This document shows, piece after piece, positions 29,886-43,808 of a DNA stretch of 64,000 nucleotides. Position 1 is the first letter of the stretch. The number at the start of each line of letters is the position of its first letter. Both the position numbers and the translations under genes were made by a program. This stretch comes from Leptoclinus maculatus (lineage: Eukaryota; Chordata; Actinopteri; Perciformes; Stichaeidae), in the NCBI GenBank assembly GCA_032191485.1, contig JAVDOI010000008.1:15938174-16002173 (forward strand), in the 5' to 3' direction. Under the pieces are notes generated by a model that saw only the letters and a program-made list of their open reading frames with translations, ran no database searches and was not told the DNA's origin.

Positions 29886-31411
29886 AGTAAAAACAGCACT
29901 GATACTTGAACACCCATTTTGTTGGCTGCTCACACTGTCGGGCCGGCTGGTTGAAAACACAGAGATACAAAAACATGATTAGGTTACTGTAGAAGCAACT
30001 CAGAAACAGAGAGAGAGCAACCACATGTGAAACATTCAGGCCTTGACTACTGGCATCACAGCAAAGTCACCAGACCCAAGCTACTCAGATTTACCAAGAG
30101 GCTTGGGTCAATGGAGTAAAATTGTTGCACTCTAGGCTATGTGACGCACTGCTAAATATCTTTGGCTTCACTTTTACAGACGGCATTCATCCTTTAGTTT
30201 AAGCATAAGGAAACGTCCTGATTTAACTGCACATCAACAACAGATGCTTGCGTTTCTCATGCTTGTATTTGTTAAGCTCACTTCAGCCTAATTTGCTTCA
30301 TGCTCCCTGAAACAGATCAATCAAGCTCAATCACCAGCCTTCGTGGAGTGCATCCCACAAGGTTCCGGTTTCGTAAAAGCTGGAGAATCAATGTTTTCTG
30401 GTCTGTTTCATAAATGTGGCCACATAAAAACAACAAAATTAGAGTGCATTTTCAGTCGTCACAGATAGCAATGTGACATGTTTTTCTTGTACTCTGGCTT
30501 GTTTACAGAGCTCTGTGAATCAGACATAAATAGCTGCTTGAGCTTCGACGACCACTACTGCAGTTCAATGTGGATTGCACAACAAAAACACTAAACCACA
30601 AGCCATGCCAGCCTTCTATGTGGACAGTTTGTCATGTTGTTGTTTGTGGGCTACACTGCAGCAAATACATGCAATTTAACCATGAAACTGCCAAATGACA
30701 TGTATGTGGAGCACCAATCTGACAAGAAATTAACTGTATGTCCAGGCAGACTGAAAACTGACATGTAACGCGATGAAACCAGCCGTGATGTAGGCAGCAG
30801 TCAAAACTAAACAGCTCCATCTAGTGTTTGTGTCTATAAAATGACAGTTTGGCAATTGTGAAAAACGGGTTCCTTTTCCAATTAACTCTCTGGCATTTTA
30901 AACCTTTTAGAGTGTAGTCATGGGTTTGTTTCCAAGTGAAATACACAATTAACAGGTCAGCTAAATTGTAAGGTAATACGTTTTTTTACCATGCAACAAA
31001 ATGTCACAAATTAATATCTGCCCTTCTAGCGTGATATTGGCATTAAAACTATCTCATCGATCTGTATAGTCACGGGCAAAAGCTTAAGTTGTTTGCCCAG
31101 AGGACAGCGGTGTCATTTTATAACACTCATATTCAAAGCTGTGATTGCATTCTTTACAGTTAAGCACATTGTCTGCTATCTCTGTTCCTTCACCTTGACA
31201 GAAAGGACTCATTAATGTCTGCCTTTAGGCAACAACTTATTAAAAGTTAAAGCTGTGGCACACAGTGTGCAGCAGAGCATTTTCATGCAGCAGCATAACT
31301 GTTGCCACCCACCGCCCGGTGCTGTGTCTTCATATCACCAAATGATTATCTTCTCATAAGCACATGGTCTAATAGAGCCTATACCCGGGGGATTTAGATC
31401 TTGCTGATTGG

Positions 31412-31417
<6 letters not shown>

Positions 31418-31505
<88 letters not shown>
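31418..31505. repeat. (TG)n microsatellite
   Basis: About 44 perfect units preceded by a short TA run. Confidence 0.98.
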
Positions 31506-31507
<2 letters not shown>

Positions 31508-34186
31508 GGGCAGACAGCTCTCCTTGGTTAAATACAAGACTTGAAAGATTTGAAAGCAACATGGACAGTGAGTGCAGTTTCTCTTACTTGACTTCATTTG
31601 ATTGCACTCACTCGGTACAGGGCTGCAGGTTGTTTTGCATATGGAGCCCTTTTTTATACCACTTAAATTTGACTAGTATTGAAATAATTTTAAATGTTCC
31701 ATGATACATGTGCTAAAATAAGCTCAGAGCATTGGCTTTAAATAGGAGAAAGGTCCCAGATAATGATTCCCTTTCATCTCAGTTTGCTCAATGAAGGCCT
31801 TTTTTATTTGTATTAAATCAATGTGAAAGTGAATGAAACCCTTCGTATCAGTGCTGATCAGTGCTATTCCACAGCCCAGAAGGGAAGAGTTAAACAAAGT
31901 CCAAAAAAGGTTTCATGTAGACTACCATGTTTGTTTGTTTTAGATTATAGTGCTCGCCATCATTTAATCCAGCGCTACAAACACACGGAAAAACAATAGT
32001 GTTTTCTGTTTGACTCAGTGTGGCGGTTGTGAGTTTCCTCCAGATTGAATCTCTTTCTTGTTGTTCTATGATAAATCTGAGGCTTGGTCTGAAGTATAGT
32101 AGTTTGTCACTTTGTCATATCTGTTGAGATAACGTGCCTTGGCCCCGAGGCTTCGATTCTCCGCTTGACTAACCATGCTGAGACTTAAAGCCCAAACAAG
32201 CCTCGCTTCTACAGCAGAGTCCAAGAAGACTCGCCAGGACTTGGGATTTTTTATGACTTTTGCATGAAAAAATTGTATTGATTCTAACAATGTCAGCGTA
32301 AATGAATTGTTATCCGAGCCACACACGGTCAGTATAAAGCTTCATAAAGACCTGCCCCCATTAGGTCAGGTTCTAGTAAGGCCATTAAAGGTGCAATCCT
32401 TACAATTTCAGTTCTGGTTGATTTGGTGACACCTGTGGTTGATGTTGGTGATGCTAACAATGTCGTAATAAAACAACGCCGAGAGTTTATTCACCACCAG
32501 GAAGTCGGTTTAAAGAGCTTTTATGTCAGAAACAGCGACAACAGAGGAAGACGTGCAACACTCGCAACTTGTGTTTCGCAGTAGTTTTACTCGACGCAAA
32601 TATGTTTCTCTTCAAAATGACGGGGACTGACTGTTCTGCTATTCCAGATTATGTCATTACGCGAAACATGTGCACACAAATTACGAGCAATGTGCGCATG
32701 CATCATTTCCTGTAAATCTCTTGTGTGTTTTCGCACCAGTTGAATCCAACACAGGAATGGCGGACTGCGGCTCTGACAATGCAAAAAAGTAAACTGAGGA
32801 GTGTAAATGTTTATAGCAGCCATCAAAAAGTAGTTTGATATGATGAACATCTGAAGGATTATAACTTTAAGATTAAATATCCTATTATCCTGTACAGTTA
32901 TATTTTTGCTGTTTAAAGATATTTATTTTATGTGTAGGTGCATGGTGACTGTGAGTTGCTGAGTCACAAAGCTCACATGGCTCATCCTAAAGTGTTAAAT
33001 GACCTTTAATTTGACTAAACTTGTATATCCCATTTGTAAAATAAACATCAGTTCAAGTCAGGTACCGACTGACTGGTGTGGATGGACTATTATATTGTAC
33101 TTAATTTGTAGGAGTATTGCACAGACATGTCTTCAAGAAAACTCTTGGCATGGCCGTGATGTAACTGAATCATGTGTGGGATTGTTATGTGACTGTAAGA
33201 AAGGAAAACAAATGGAGATGAGAAATTCAATCTGAATTTAAGTGTCTCGCTGATACTTTCAGACCAACTTACATTATTGTATCCACTAGGTGTCAGGCCA
33301 ACGTTATGCAAATTTAAGGAGTGAAAAGTTGTCCCCTGTGACTTCCAGGAGGAAGCTATCAAGGCTAAACTCACAGTCAGTCTGTAAACACAACAGATGC
33401 ATAAACTGGTGATATATTATTTTAGCTATTTTTAGACCAGCACGACAGAATACCTTCTAAAAATACACCGACAGAAAAATGAAGCTATTACTCCATCGGT
33501 TGTTTTGTTTATTGCTGCAAACAGTGCACTTGAGGTGTGACATTTATATTGGCCATTTACTCAGGCGCAGATAGCCAAAACAATTGAAACAGACAGTGAG
33601 AATCATGTGATAACCTCTTGATCCTTGAGCTGTGGGGTGTTACTCCCAAGTGCAAAGAGATCCATGCCAGGCAACACGGAGAGCAGCAATCTGGCTTTGA
33701 TGGAGAGACGTCCACGTTGTAAATCAACAAAGAGCGAGGGGAGGGCGGGGGTGAGGGAGGTTTGAGAGGAGTAGCCCACAGAGACAAAGAAAGAGAGAGA
33801 GTTGGGTTCTGTACGTTCACACATGCCCAAGCAGGGATGAGGTCTTAAAGGGCTTACAGTTAGCTGCTTAAAATTCTTCTGATGTAACCAACACATGCAG
33901 GACATGTTATTCGGAGAGGGAAAAAAAGTGCTTTGTAGCAACAAAAAATGTGGAGGTGGAGGGGGAAATGCTTTGTGTTTACTCATCGTGCCCTCCACTG
34001 TAGCTCTCCCAAGGTTCCTCTCTTGTTGGTATGGTGGTCATTCAGTCGTCGCTGCTATGCAATCTGACAGCCTCCCTTTATGCCGGCTCTAATAGAGTCA
34101 GATAGACTGTGGGGGTTAGTTACCTTTGTGGATAATGCGTGTGCCTTTATGTGTGCTATATGTTGCTACATGTGTGGGAGGGAGGC

Positions 34187-34187
<1 letters not shown>

Positions 34188-34265
<78 letters not shown>
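34188..34265. repeat. (GT)n microsatellite
   Basis: About 39 perfect units in the klhl38-lratd2 interval. Confidence 0.98.
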
Positions 34266-34267
<2 letters not shown>

Positions 34268-35339
34268 AGCAGATATTGATATTCCGCTAGCAGCAGGAGC
34301 TGAAGCCAATGTCTTTAAAGTGTCAGCCCTCAGCAGCCAGCCAGGTGTACCCGAGGTTCAGAAGAGAGAGGGCGATCGAGGTAAGGGAGTAAAGCGAACA
34401 ACGGAGCGAGAGAGGAGAAGAGAGAGGCCATGAAAGACAGCAGAAATACAAAAGCAGAGGAGACCGACAGAGAGAGGAGTGCTACAGAGAGGAAGGGAGA
34501 AAATATATAGAGAGGGGATGAAGAGAAAGAACGCTTTTGCTGGGTTTCTGGAGGTGAAATGACTCGCATGTCTTTGAAGGCCTCTATGGCCGTCTGTACC
34601 CTCTGTATTGTGGCCATCGGGCAGTCAGACAGAGACACAGATGGACACAAGGGGAGCGGTGGATGCAGGGACAGGCAGTCAAAATGTCAGGTTTCAAAAT
34701 TGAACAAATGAGTGGTTTTCAGGTTCAGCCAGGGTCAGTCATGAAACAAAAGAATAATTCAAAGCGTGGTTCGCCATTCAACAGACCACCAATCAAAGAG
34801 GCTGCTAGAGTTTTGATTGTGGCTCTATACTTTACTCCCTACTTTATGGTGTTTTTTATTTTATTTTATTTTCTTTTGTTCTGGTCTTTTGTTTCAAACA
34901 GCAGCTAAACATAATCATTTCAGTTGTATGTTATTTTTGAAAGGTAAATAAAAAGGCGTTTGTAGAGCACAAACAACTAGGTGGTAAGAAGCTTCTTATG
35001 GAGGGGAAGAATGTCCTTCCTTATCACTGTTTCAGGTATGACCAGGACTACTTTGTTTAAGCTTCTCCAATTAATGATTATATGTTGGCAGTTGATCAAA
35101 TTACTATGTGTAATGCGAAAGGGGTTAAAGAATCATCACCTGACTCTGCAGTTCCCCTCAGTGGGTTTAGTGTATTTCAGTCCATTGTTTTGGTTTTAAA
35201 GCCCCCAACCTTACTTTTCCGATTTAGGCAGTTGTTTTCAGCAAAAAAATCTCTAAAAAACTATTTGTTCTTGCACCAAATAAAGCTGACAGACAAAGTT
35301 AGCAACTAGTAAACAAGGGGAGCACTCAGTAGCTAAAGA

Positions 35340-35440
35340 GCCAGATATCTTCCACAGGAGTTGGTGGTGACCTGTTGGTCACTGAACTGTTAATGGATTG
35401 AGGGACTCGCTCAAGGGCCCCTCAGTGAGGGGAAGCATTA
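35340..35440. repeat. Possible fragment of a dispersed repeat
   Basis: The phrase GGGACTCGCTCAAGGGCCCC followed by TCAGTGAGGGG resembles the distal part of the repeat type seen at 29771. Too short and diverged for a firm call. Confidence 0.3.
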
Positions 35441-37832
35441 CTTTCTAATGTAGAGCTTCATTTTTGTTAAAAACAAACCCTCTTAATGCCAAGCTCTCAG
35501 CTCAGGCCTACCATTTATGATCTTATTGAGCTTCTCTCATTATGCTGAACTTCTCATCTGCATCATATCATCCATCGTTTCCTTCAGGTTCCTCTTGGAA
35601 CCACGTTAGCATCATTGCCCAGCACCCTCGTCTCCTTCTATGCCTCCTCATGTCCTCCTGGGAACCTGTTACACTGCTCCTCTCCTCCCTCATTCCTCTT
35701 GCGCTCCCCACTCTTTCCTCCCACCTCATCGCGCTCCCACACATTTCTAAACACAGTCCATGTTAATGGAATGTACTTGAGTAGCAGATAATTCAGCTTG
35801 GGGATGATGACTGTTCTGACCTTGTCTAAGATGGTGTTTTTTTTGTCAAGCCAGATCCATTCGGTGCCTGTGTATGGATTCACTTAAAAAGGAACATCAG
35901 GGGCTGATCACCTGAACGCTGATAAGGCTATTTAGAAAAAAAACATTCCAATGAATGAAGCATGCCTCCTTCTTGTGAAAGTACTCTTCAGCCCTAAATT
36001 TATTTTGTACACGCGTATCTTTTTTCTGGAATTGGCTGAATGTTGTTAAAGGTAATGTTCTGGCTCGATTTGAGCATCCAAATACCATCCTTTATATTTG
36101 ATAACAGCAGAAACTATTACAAAACAATTTAAAGAAAGGCCCCCCCTGACATTGTTGTGTTCTTTTATGTTCAGCGTCAGCGTCAAGTTTGTTTCATTGA
36201 GTGAAGCCAGCTTTGTGAACTACCAGCGGAGTTACATTTGCAGTCTTGTCTCATCTGCACTCTGGTCTATTTCCTCCTGACCTCCAAGTGTGTAACTGAG
36301 GAATGAGTTACTAAGGGAAACAGCACAGATAATTGCTATTTATCGACCTAATTTTTGTTAGAATATCTGAGTGACATTGTTTGCGCTGAGCTGAATGAGA
36401 GCTTTCAATAACACATGTTGAGATAGCCGTGACCTCGGCCCCCTGTGGGAGAGAGGCCTCTTGTTGACAGATATGGTTTTCACTAACATGTTTGCATTGC
36501 CGTTCAGTTCCTTTTAGCCACTAGACGTGATCTATACTTTGCATGTGCATTGCAAACAGAAGGAACATTGTTTAAATGGGTTGTTCAGCGTCACCGATAA
36601 GAGGCTTACAGGTTGAGATTTTCTGGTTTAAACTCTGATACAATGATACAATTCTTTGCCTATTTGTTACGGAGGGCAAAAATTAGAAGGTCGAAAAATA
36701 AAACTTCACTGCATGCGATACTACATGCTCCGGTACTGTGGGGCTCTACCTCCTGCGTGGGCGAACCACGAGTTGTGTCAGTGGTCAGTGAGAGAGGAAG
36801 GCCTCCCCCTTGTTGCCACAAATTATGACCATTGTCTGTCTTTAAGGTTAATAGAAAAACAGAGCAACACCGGTCCACTCTAACATCTCCCCAGTTAAAT
36901 ATGAATAAATGCGAGTACCGGGGCGTCGAGCATTATTAAAAACAATCAGTCAGTCGGATTGCAACTCACACTCTCGCCGCACTGCTGCCAGCCTGAAGCT
37001 GGATGCGTCTCTGTGGAGCTCCTGATATTGAATAAAGACGTGCCACACTCACAGAAAATAGCTATGCTTTAATATGCAGCAGCAGTAGAAACTTTTCTTC
37101 CTCCCTGAAGGCATTAGATTTGAGTGTGCCATATCCCGTTGTTCAATGGCCTGGTCTACATGGCAACAGTCCAACAGAGATGAGAAGAGGCTTGTCACTG
37201 GATTTGAGGGAAGGTTGTGCAGACCTATGCTCTACAGTTTGTGTCTTTATTCCTACGTCTTCTGCGTGTCTTCACACATGTGTTTTCAGTGACACTTCTG
37301 CCGTTAACTGTACAGGTTTTAATGCAAATGTGTGCCGTCGTGTCCAAACTCAAAACTATAAGATTTGACTTAATAATGGCAAACCTTTAGTCGGATAGCA
37401 ACCACGGAGAATTTGGCAAACATGAAACAGCCCAATCAGAGCCTTGATCTCGCTGTTTGTCATAAAAGCCCTTTTTGTCCATATAATTTGATCAGAGCCT
37501 CCAGCTGAATATGACTGAATATGTGCAAGAAAAACAAAAAAACATTGGGTCTTGGGACACACTTCCAGTCTCCTGCTTAATTAGCATACATTAGGGTGAA
37601 CCAAAAACAACATTTGATATTCATTAAACATTTTCATTTACATGAACCCTTGTAAGCTTTTACAAGTCTTATATTATTAGCTTTGACCGAATTATAAACT
37701 AAAGAGAAAAAAAAAAGTTGAAAGTTATAACTAACTGAAAGGTTTTGGTTTTGACGGCTATCAGCTGTTGCATGTCGAGCTGAGCACGCAGAACTCAATG
37801 CTCTGTCAATCTCAATCATACTACTCAGAAGA

Positions 37833-38130
37833 GGGGGGGGGGGGGGGTTGAAGCAGGCAGGTGGACCCAAAAGCTGAGAGGACAGGTAGACTGGTGCAGT
37901 TTAAAGATGTATTGCAATAAGTCCAAAGACAGGCAGGTAGAATCAGGCAGGTAACTGGCCAACAGGAAGCAGGTAACAGAACTCCAAACAGCAATGATGA
38001 CAAAAGACAAGGGGAGCACCTAAATGCCCAAGGACAGGAGGGAGATAACGAGGGACAGGTGACAGCAGGGCTAACGAGCAACAGGTGAAACTCATAAGGG
38101 CGGGGCTGACAATCACGCAGGCAGGAAACA
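37833..38130. repeat. G homopolymer plus dispersed repeat
   Basis: A run of about 15 G leads into a stretch rich in CAGGCAGGT, CAAAGACAGGCAGG, CAACAGGAAGCAGG and CAACAGGTGAAACTC. I recognise this wording as a frequent teleost repeat. It has no coding content. Its edges are approximate. Confidence 0.5.
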
Positions 38131-40995
38131 AAAAACTAATTTTAACTGCTCACTGTAGTAAAAAAGAAGTTTGACCGGGCAGAAAACAGCTTCATTTGAC
38201 AACACTGAATTCTGAAGGAGCTAATCAGTGAACTCTTGATACAATATGGTGTTTAGCAATATGTTTTTTAAACTGTATGAAACTGACTAGAGCTACATAG
38301 ATGCTCAATAAGAAAACCACCTCACTGAAAACCTATTTAAACCACTGGTTCCCAATTTCAACCCACATCAGTGCTCCATGGAGCATTTGTTTCCAACCAG
38401 CCAGTTAATTGCATTGTCTTTGTGTCCCAGGCCTAAAGCAGTCCGTCATTAGCTGGCCAAAATGAAAAAAACAGCAGGACCAGCATTAAAGACCAGTGAT
38501 ACAAACACTAACTGACTCTCCCTCGCTGACGTCTCTCTTTCTCTCTCCCTTCTCCCAACCTGTAATCCTGTGATCAGTTGTCCGGGCAACAGCACTGGCT
38601 ACCGTTCCGCCACGTGCACAGTGTTGCCGGGTCAGGATGAAAGTGCCGGGAGGGGGCGATGCAAATCACCTATTGCACCCCACTGGAGCTCTCCATAGAG
38701 ATCCTGGGCATAAGCCTGCCCCGAGGTTTTTCTCCCAACGAAGGTGCAACACCTTTGTGTGTTGTTATCGCTCTGGCATGAAAGATCTCTGCCTTGCACA
38801 TAAATAAATTAAAGTAATTCCAGACCTCATATTTGTTTCACTTAGATCTTAGATGTGTGTTGACAGTCATGGAGTATCATGTATGTTTAGCTTTTTTTTT
38901 GTTGCTTTGTCAAATAAATATTTTATCAATACAGGACTTGATTTTATTCCAGTGCTCCATCCACAAATCAACGCCTTACAAGACACATTGTAACTGTTTC
39001 GAAAGCCAACATATTCATGCTATTTATGTATCAGCTGCTGAAATGATACACAGAGAGCACAGGAGGAGAGGACGCTTTTGGAATTTGGAAAGTTGAGTGG
39101 CAGGGAATAAACATGTGTACATGTACTTTACATATACTGTGACTGCACAATCGTGTGCCACTTCAGGGCAAATACACACACATGTTGTCTGCTTTCTTAC
39201 ACGGCATCAATAGCACCCATCGGGCTCACTGTTGTTGAGGAATTAGCTCATAGCCTTGTGCACTGCAGCTCTCTGGCTCCTCCGTAATCTCTCCTGCAAA
39301 CTTTGTGTGAACTCATGTGCACATAATACCTTCATTCAGGAGTCAATGGCATGTGGAACAACAGCACAAAGGAGAGTTTCTGAAATGTTTTTGTAGGAAA
39401 ATAAAAAATACAAAAGATGCTCAGTGTTCTCTCCGTATACGATTTTCTGATACTGTGGCAGGGGAGAAGGATGGTCCTCTCTGGATGAGGACCTTCTCAA
39501 GATAGGCGTATTATATATAGACACATTGTTAATAACTGAGAGAATATATGCAAAGAGTTGTCGCTGTAATTACAGGTCACATTCCCCTTTTTTAAATGTG
39601 GATTTTATTTTGAGTCTCTCTGTCTTAATTTTCTGAATCTGAATCCTCTCTGACTGTGATCATATGGACTGCTGCTTTTGGTCGTCAAACAAAGACAGAT
39701 GCATGGTGCCTGATAGAAATTATAAACTCTTGTCAACAAACAGTACGTTCCATTTTCCCCTCGGGGATGGTTAGAGTATATTTTCCTCCAACAAAATGGC
39801 AAAAATAAAAAATAAATCTGTCATAGAGTAATGACTGAAATTACATGTCTTGTGGTTTAAATAAAAGTGGAGACATAATTTGGCAATTTCTTTTTCAATG
39901 AGCTGGTTCCTCAGACGGGCACCGTGAGTGGTTTTATCTGTTCGTGCACAGGAATATATTGTGGTGCTTGTGTATCACTTGTACAAACAGAGAGAGTGAA
40001 CATTTGGAGTTTGATGGAGTGTCTGAACCGCCCACAGTACACACAAATTACCAAAACCCTTCAGGGCCTCTTCTCTGTACTCGTGTCATTTAAATAGCTT
40101 AAACATTACAGGACTGTGAATGCACTTAATGTCACTCTGAAAGGAAATTGATGAGTTCAGCTCCCCCTTCGTCTCCTCTCCCGCTGTGGTCTATTCAGCA
40201 GAATGTGATATGACACCTGTACTGTACCAGAGTTCCCACTCTTTACAAACTCGACTCAAGCTGATTTAATTTCTGGAAATACTTTTTTTTCCCCTCTCCC
40301 CCTGCACTGTCACTGCCAGACCTGTAAATACTCATCCTGACCTCGAATAGCCCGACAGCCTGACGAGATAATCCCGCAGCCTCGCCGAGGAGTGGAGAAA
40401 CAGTGTAGAGAAATCCGCTGGGAGAGAGTGACTGTTGGAAAATTCACACTGACTTCTTCTTTTGCTTTTTTATCTTTGTGACAGTGGGTCCAGAGAAGGG
40501 GATGACAGAGAGAGAGAGAGAGAGCGGTGTGGTGTGTTGGCCCTGCGTGTTAAAGCGAGAGGCTGTGATCATGAGTGGCAGTAGAGAGACAACAGTGAAG
40601 GAAAGGGACGGCGGGGCCTGTGACAAGAGCTGTAATGGTAATGCATGTCACATCGATGAGGCCACGCCAAGGGAAGTTGGGAACGGGGGTCATCTCCACA
40701 TTCCGTCTCCCAGCAACTCTGCTCGGGGCTCTTACTCCAATTTTCACTGCTATCATTTGTTTGGTCCTTCTCTCTCTGTATTCATCTTTTTTACCCTAAT
40801 CTTTCTCTGTTTCACTGTGACTTTTCTTTCCTCTACTCTTTCTACAATGGACACTATTCATCCGTCACCCCTGTCGTTGTCTCTCTCCTCTCAGTCTCTC
40901 CAAACTCCTTACAATTCACTCCTCCGTTCTGGACTCTAAACTTTTTCAAGTTAAGGAAGTGAAGCCAGGTTTAAACGCGGCCCCTTTAAAGCTGG

Positions 40996-41379
40996 TGTAG
41001 GGAATTTTGGAGAGTGCACCTGCCAGTCACGCCCACCTCATCAGCTCATCACTCTCACCTGCTGACTCTGCCGCACCCACTATTTAGACCTCAGTCACAC
41101 ACACACACTCACTGCCAGATCGTTCGCCGCTTTCATGCAAGACCTTCCAGCGTTTACCCTTGGACTGATTCCCCGTTACCGACCCTGCCTGTTTCGGACT
41201 ACCCCGCCTTGCCTCTGCCCCGGTAATTCACCCAGCCTTCTGTCCCCGACCACGAGAACCTGCCGCTGTTTTCCTGTGAATGTTCTACCTGTTGTGTGTG
41301 CCGAAGAAAATAAAGCTTTGATTCAAACTATCCCTGGTGTTTGTCGTACTGCTCCTGGGTCCTTACTACACCCGTTACA
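40996..41379 (+). mobile_element. Probable solo LTR of a retrotransposon
   Basis: The 384-bp segment begins TGTAG and ends TTACA (TG...CA). It has a TATTTAGACC box about 90 bp in, long C-rich sequence, and AATAAA at 41309-41314 followed by a short downstream tail. This is the U3-R-U5 layout of an LTR. Its wording matches gypsy-type LTRs common in fish. No internal coding region or second LTR adjoins, and I see no clear target-site duplication, so ends are approximate. Confidence 0.5.
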
Positions 41380-43745
41380 AAATGAGAGGTTTTCTAAAGG
41401 GAATCTGGTGGTCAGAAACACTATTGCTTTTGCCCACAGGGACCGCCAAAATCAACACAAAATGAAAGTTCCTCTTAGCATCTTTACTTTTGTTTAAAAC
41501 GAAGGCTCTTTACTTGTAACACAGTGTTCCCTATATTATTTCTGCTTTTACTAAAACTTCTCTCGCGCTACTGGGGATAATCTACACCTGTGTTGTCTCT
41601 CTACAAGTACACTCATTTCCACAGAGTGCCAGACGGGTGGCATTAGTCTGGGTGGGCGACACCAAGGTGTCCAAATTGTCTTTGCGGCCCACTGCTCCAT
41701 TGAGCTGCACAGAGGAGCTTAGCAAGAAAGAAAACAGAGCTAATCATTACCCACACCCACACCCACAGCCCTTCCCTTTCCTCTGCCCCTTCCCACCTCC
41801 TTCCCCTCATTAAAATAAGTCAGAGAGAGCTAGCCTGCATACTGATGCTTTGTTAAGCACTCTTAATTGAACTTGAGGATTCTTAATGTGCTATCATTCA
41901 ATTGCTTAGTCTGTGTGCTCTCAGCTACTTTGGCCTTCTGTCCTGCATTTATCACCACCTCCTCCACTGCCCGTTCATTCAGCTTTTGGAGGAAGGGCTC
42001 TGTGTCAGATTTGTAGTGTATGCGGGCATGGAGGAAAAGGGCATTGACTCTTTATACAACAGAGGGAACAAAAGCGCTCACTTGGTGCCAGCTGGGAGTT
42101 TCATCATCAGCCAGGAAAGAGAGAGAAAGGAAGCAGTGTGCAAAAGAAGAAGTTATTGGAATAGATTGGGCAAGGTGACATCAATAGCATCCCAAGCAGG
42201 GGCACAAATTAGCCGGCCGAGAAGCGGCGCAGCATGGGAGCCGACAGCTGGGGCCCCGCGCAGTGCCACCAGGGGATTAGCGGGGTTTCAGGATCTGACA
42301 CAGAGGGGATGAGCGTCATGGGCAGAATAAAGAGCAACGCGGGGATTAGAGAGCTTCCCGACACTCCACCAACACTCATGAAAGGCTTAAAGGGCTATAG
42401 ATATCATTAATGAATGGACAGAGAGAGAGACAGGGAGAGGTTGGTGTGGGTCTTTTTGCTTTTATTCAGTCTGACCCCCCTACCTTGCCACTGTGATTTT
42501 TAATGATCATACATTCCATGTGCATACATTAAAAGGCAATGAGCGGGCTGGCTAAAGAGGCAAACTGCCTGTGTGTTGATCACTCAACATAACACACAGC
42601 GCACCAGACAGAGATGGCGGGCGCTGACTGGTGTACGTTCAGTCCATGCCACCCTCTGTAGATTAGACCTGAATTATTCATCTGAAAGTCGTGGTGAAAA
42701 TGCCGAACATTTATTTGAGTATGCGCTTTTTTTGTGTGAGTACACTGGAACAACAAGATAGCGTTCAGTGTGGTGTGCGCGTGTGGGTGTGCTGCCGGGA
42801 TACGTGCAGGCATCAAATTCTGCATTCAGATGCCGGGTATGGGGTGATTTGAGGGGCCACAAGTCTGTGTCTTGTTTTATAAAAAGGAAATTGCTTAGTT
42901 TTCTCTTATAAGCCGACCATGCCTTTGGACAGGCTCAGCCCGTCTACACAACCGCTGCAGGGATTTGACACCGAGATAACCTTTGTTCCAGTTACTCACA
43001 ACACTCCAAAGACAAACTCGTGGCGTTAGCCGAATGTGATTTTGGAAAGTGCCATGCAGAAGTGAAAGTTTGCAGAATATCATCATGATCTGTGAACTTA
43101 AAAATACCCGCGTGCAGCCTTTTCCATGATAATGTCATTGCCTCTGAGCCAAATGGGATATCCTGGACAGGAAGGCATGGGGAGATAAGTTGGCCCGTTG
43201 TTTAGGAACATGGCGTTATCATCTTCCCCCTCGTCGCCGGAGCTCTGTGTGTAGCTCTAATGGAGTCTTTATCGTGACAGAGCTAACTACTTATCAGCGG
43301 TTCGCTGCCACAGATCAAGAGCACAACTGGATTTGCTGAAGGGGCAGAATGCTCTTTGATGAACTTCAGTCAAAGTTTAATGAAAGTAAATCTGCGTCCA
43401 TAATAAGGCCTTGGCTTGCTCCTTTAGCAGTATCTCAGTCTGTGGGTACAGGATGGGTGTTTGTGGATGGAAGGATTCTGTGTAAAATACAGCCAGAGCT
43501 CTGTTTGTCTGCTTGTGTTTGTCAATCCACCAGAAATAAATAGATGCAGCGTGGACTTGGCGCTCAGTTTGCCCAGGCGACTCGCATCCAAGTTGTTTTT
43601 GGAAATGAATCCTTTGGTGCACGGGAGTCCCTGCCTCCCACTGTGGGCACACACACAAACTGCATCCTGAGTCCTGCTGCATCAGAGGAGCCACACCTTG
43701 TCCTTGTGTGCGGTATCCTACCATTGTCCTTACAGATCCCCTGAG

Positions 43746-43749
<4 letters not shown>

Positions 43750-43807
<58 letters not shown>
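43750..43807. repeat. (TG)n microsatellite
   Basis: About 29 perfect units. Confidence 0.98.
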
Positions 43808-43808
<1 letters not shown>

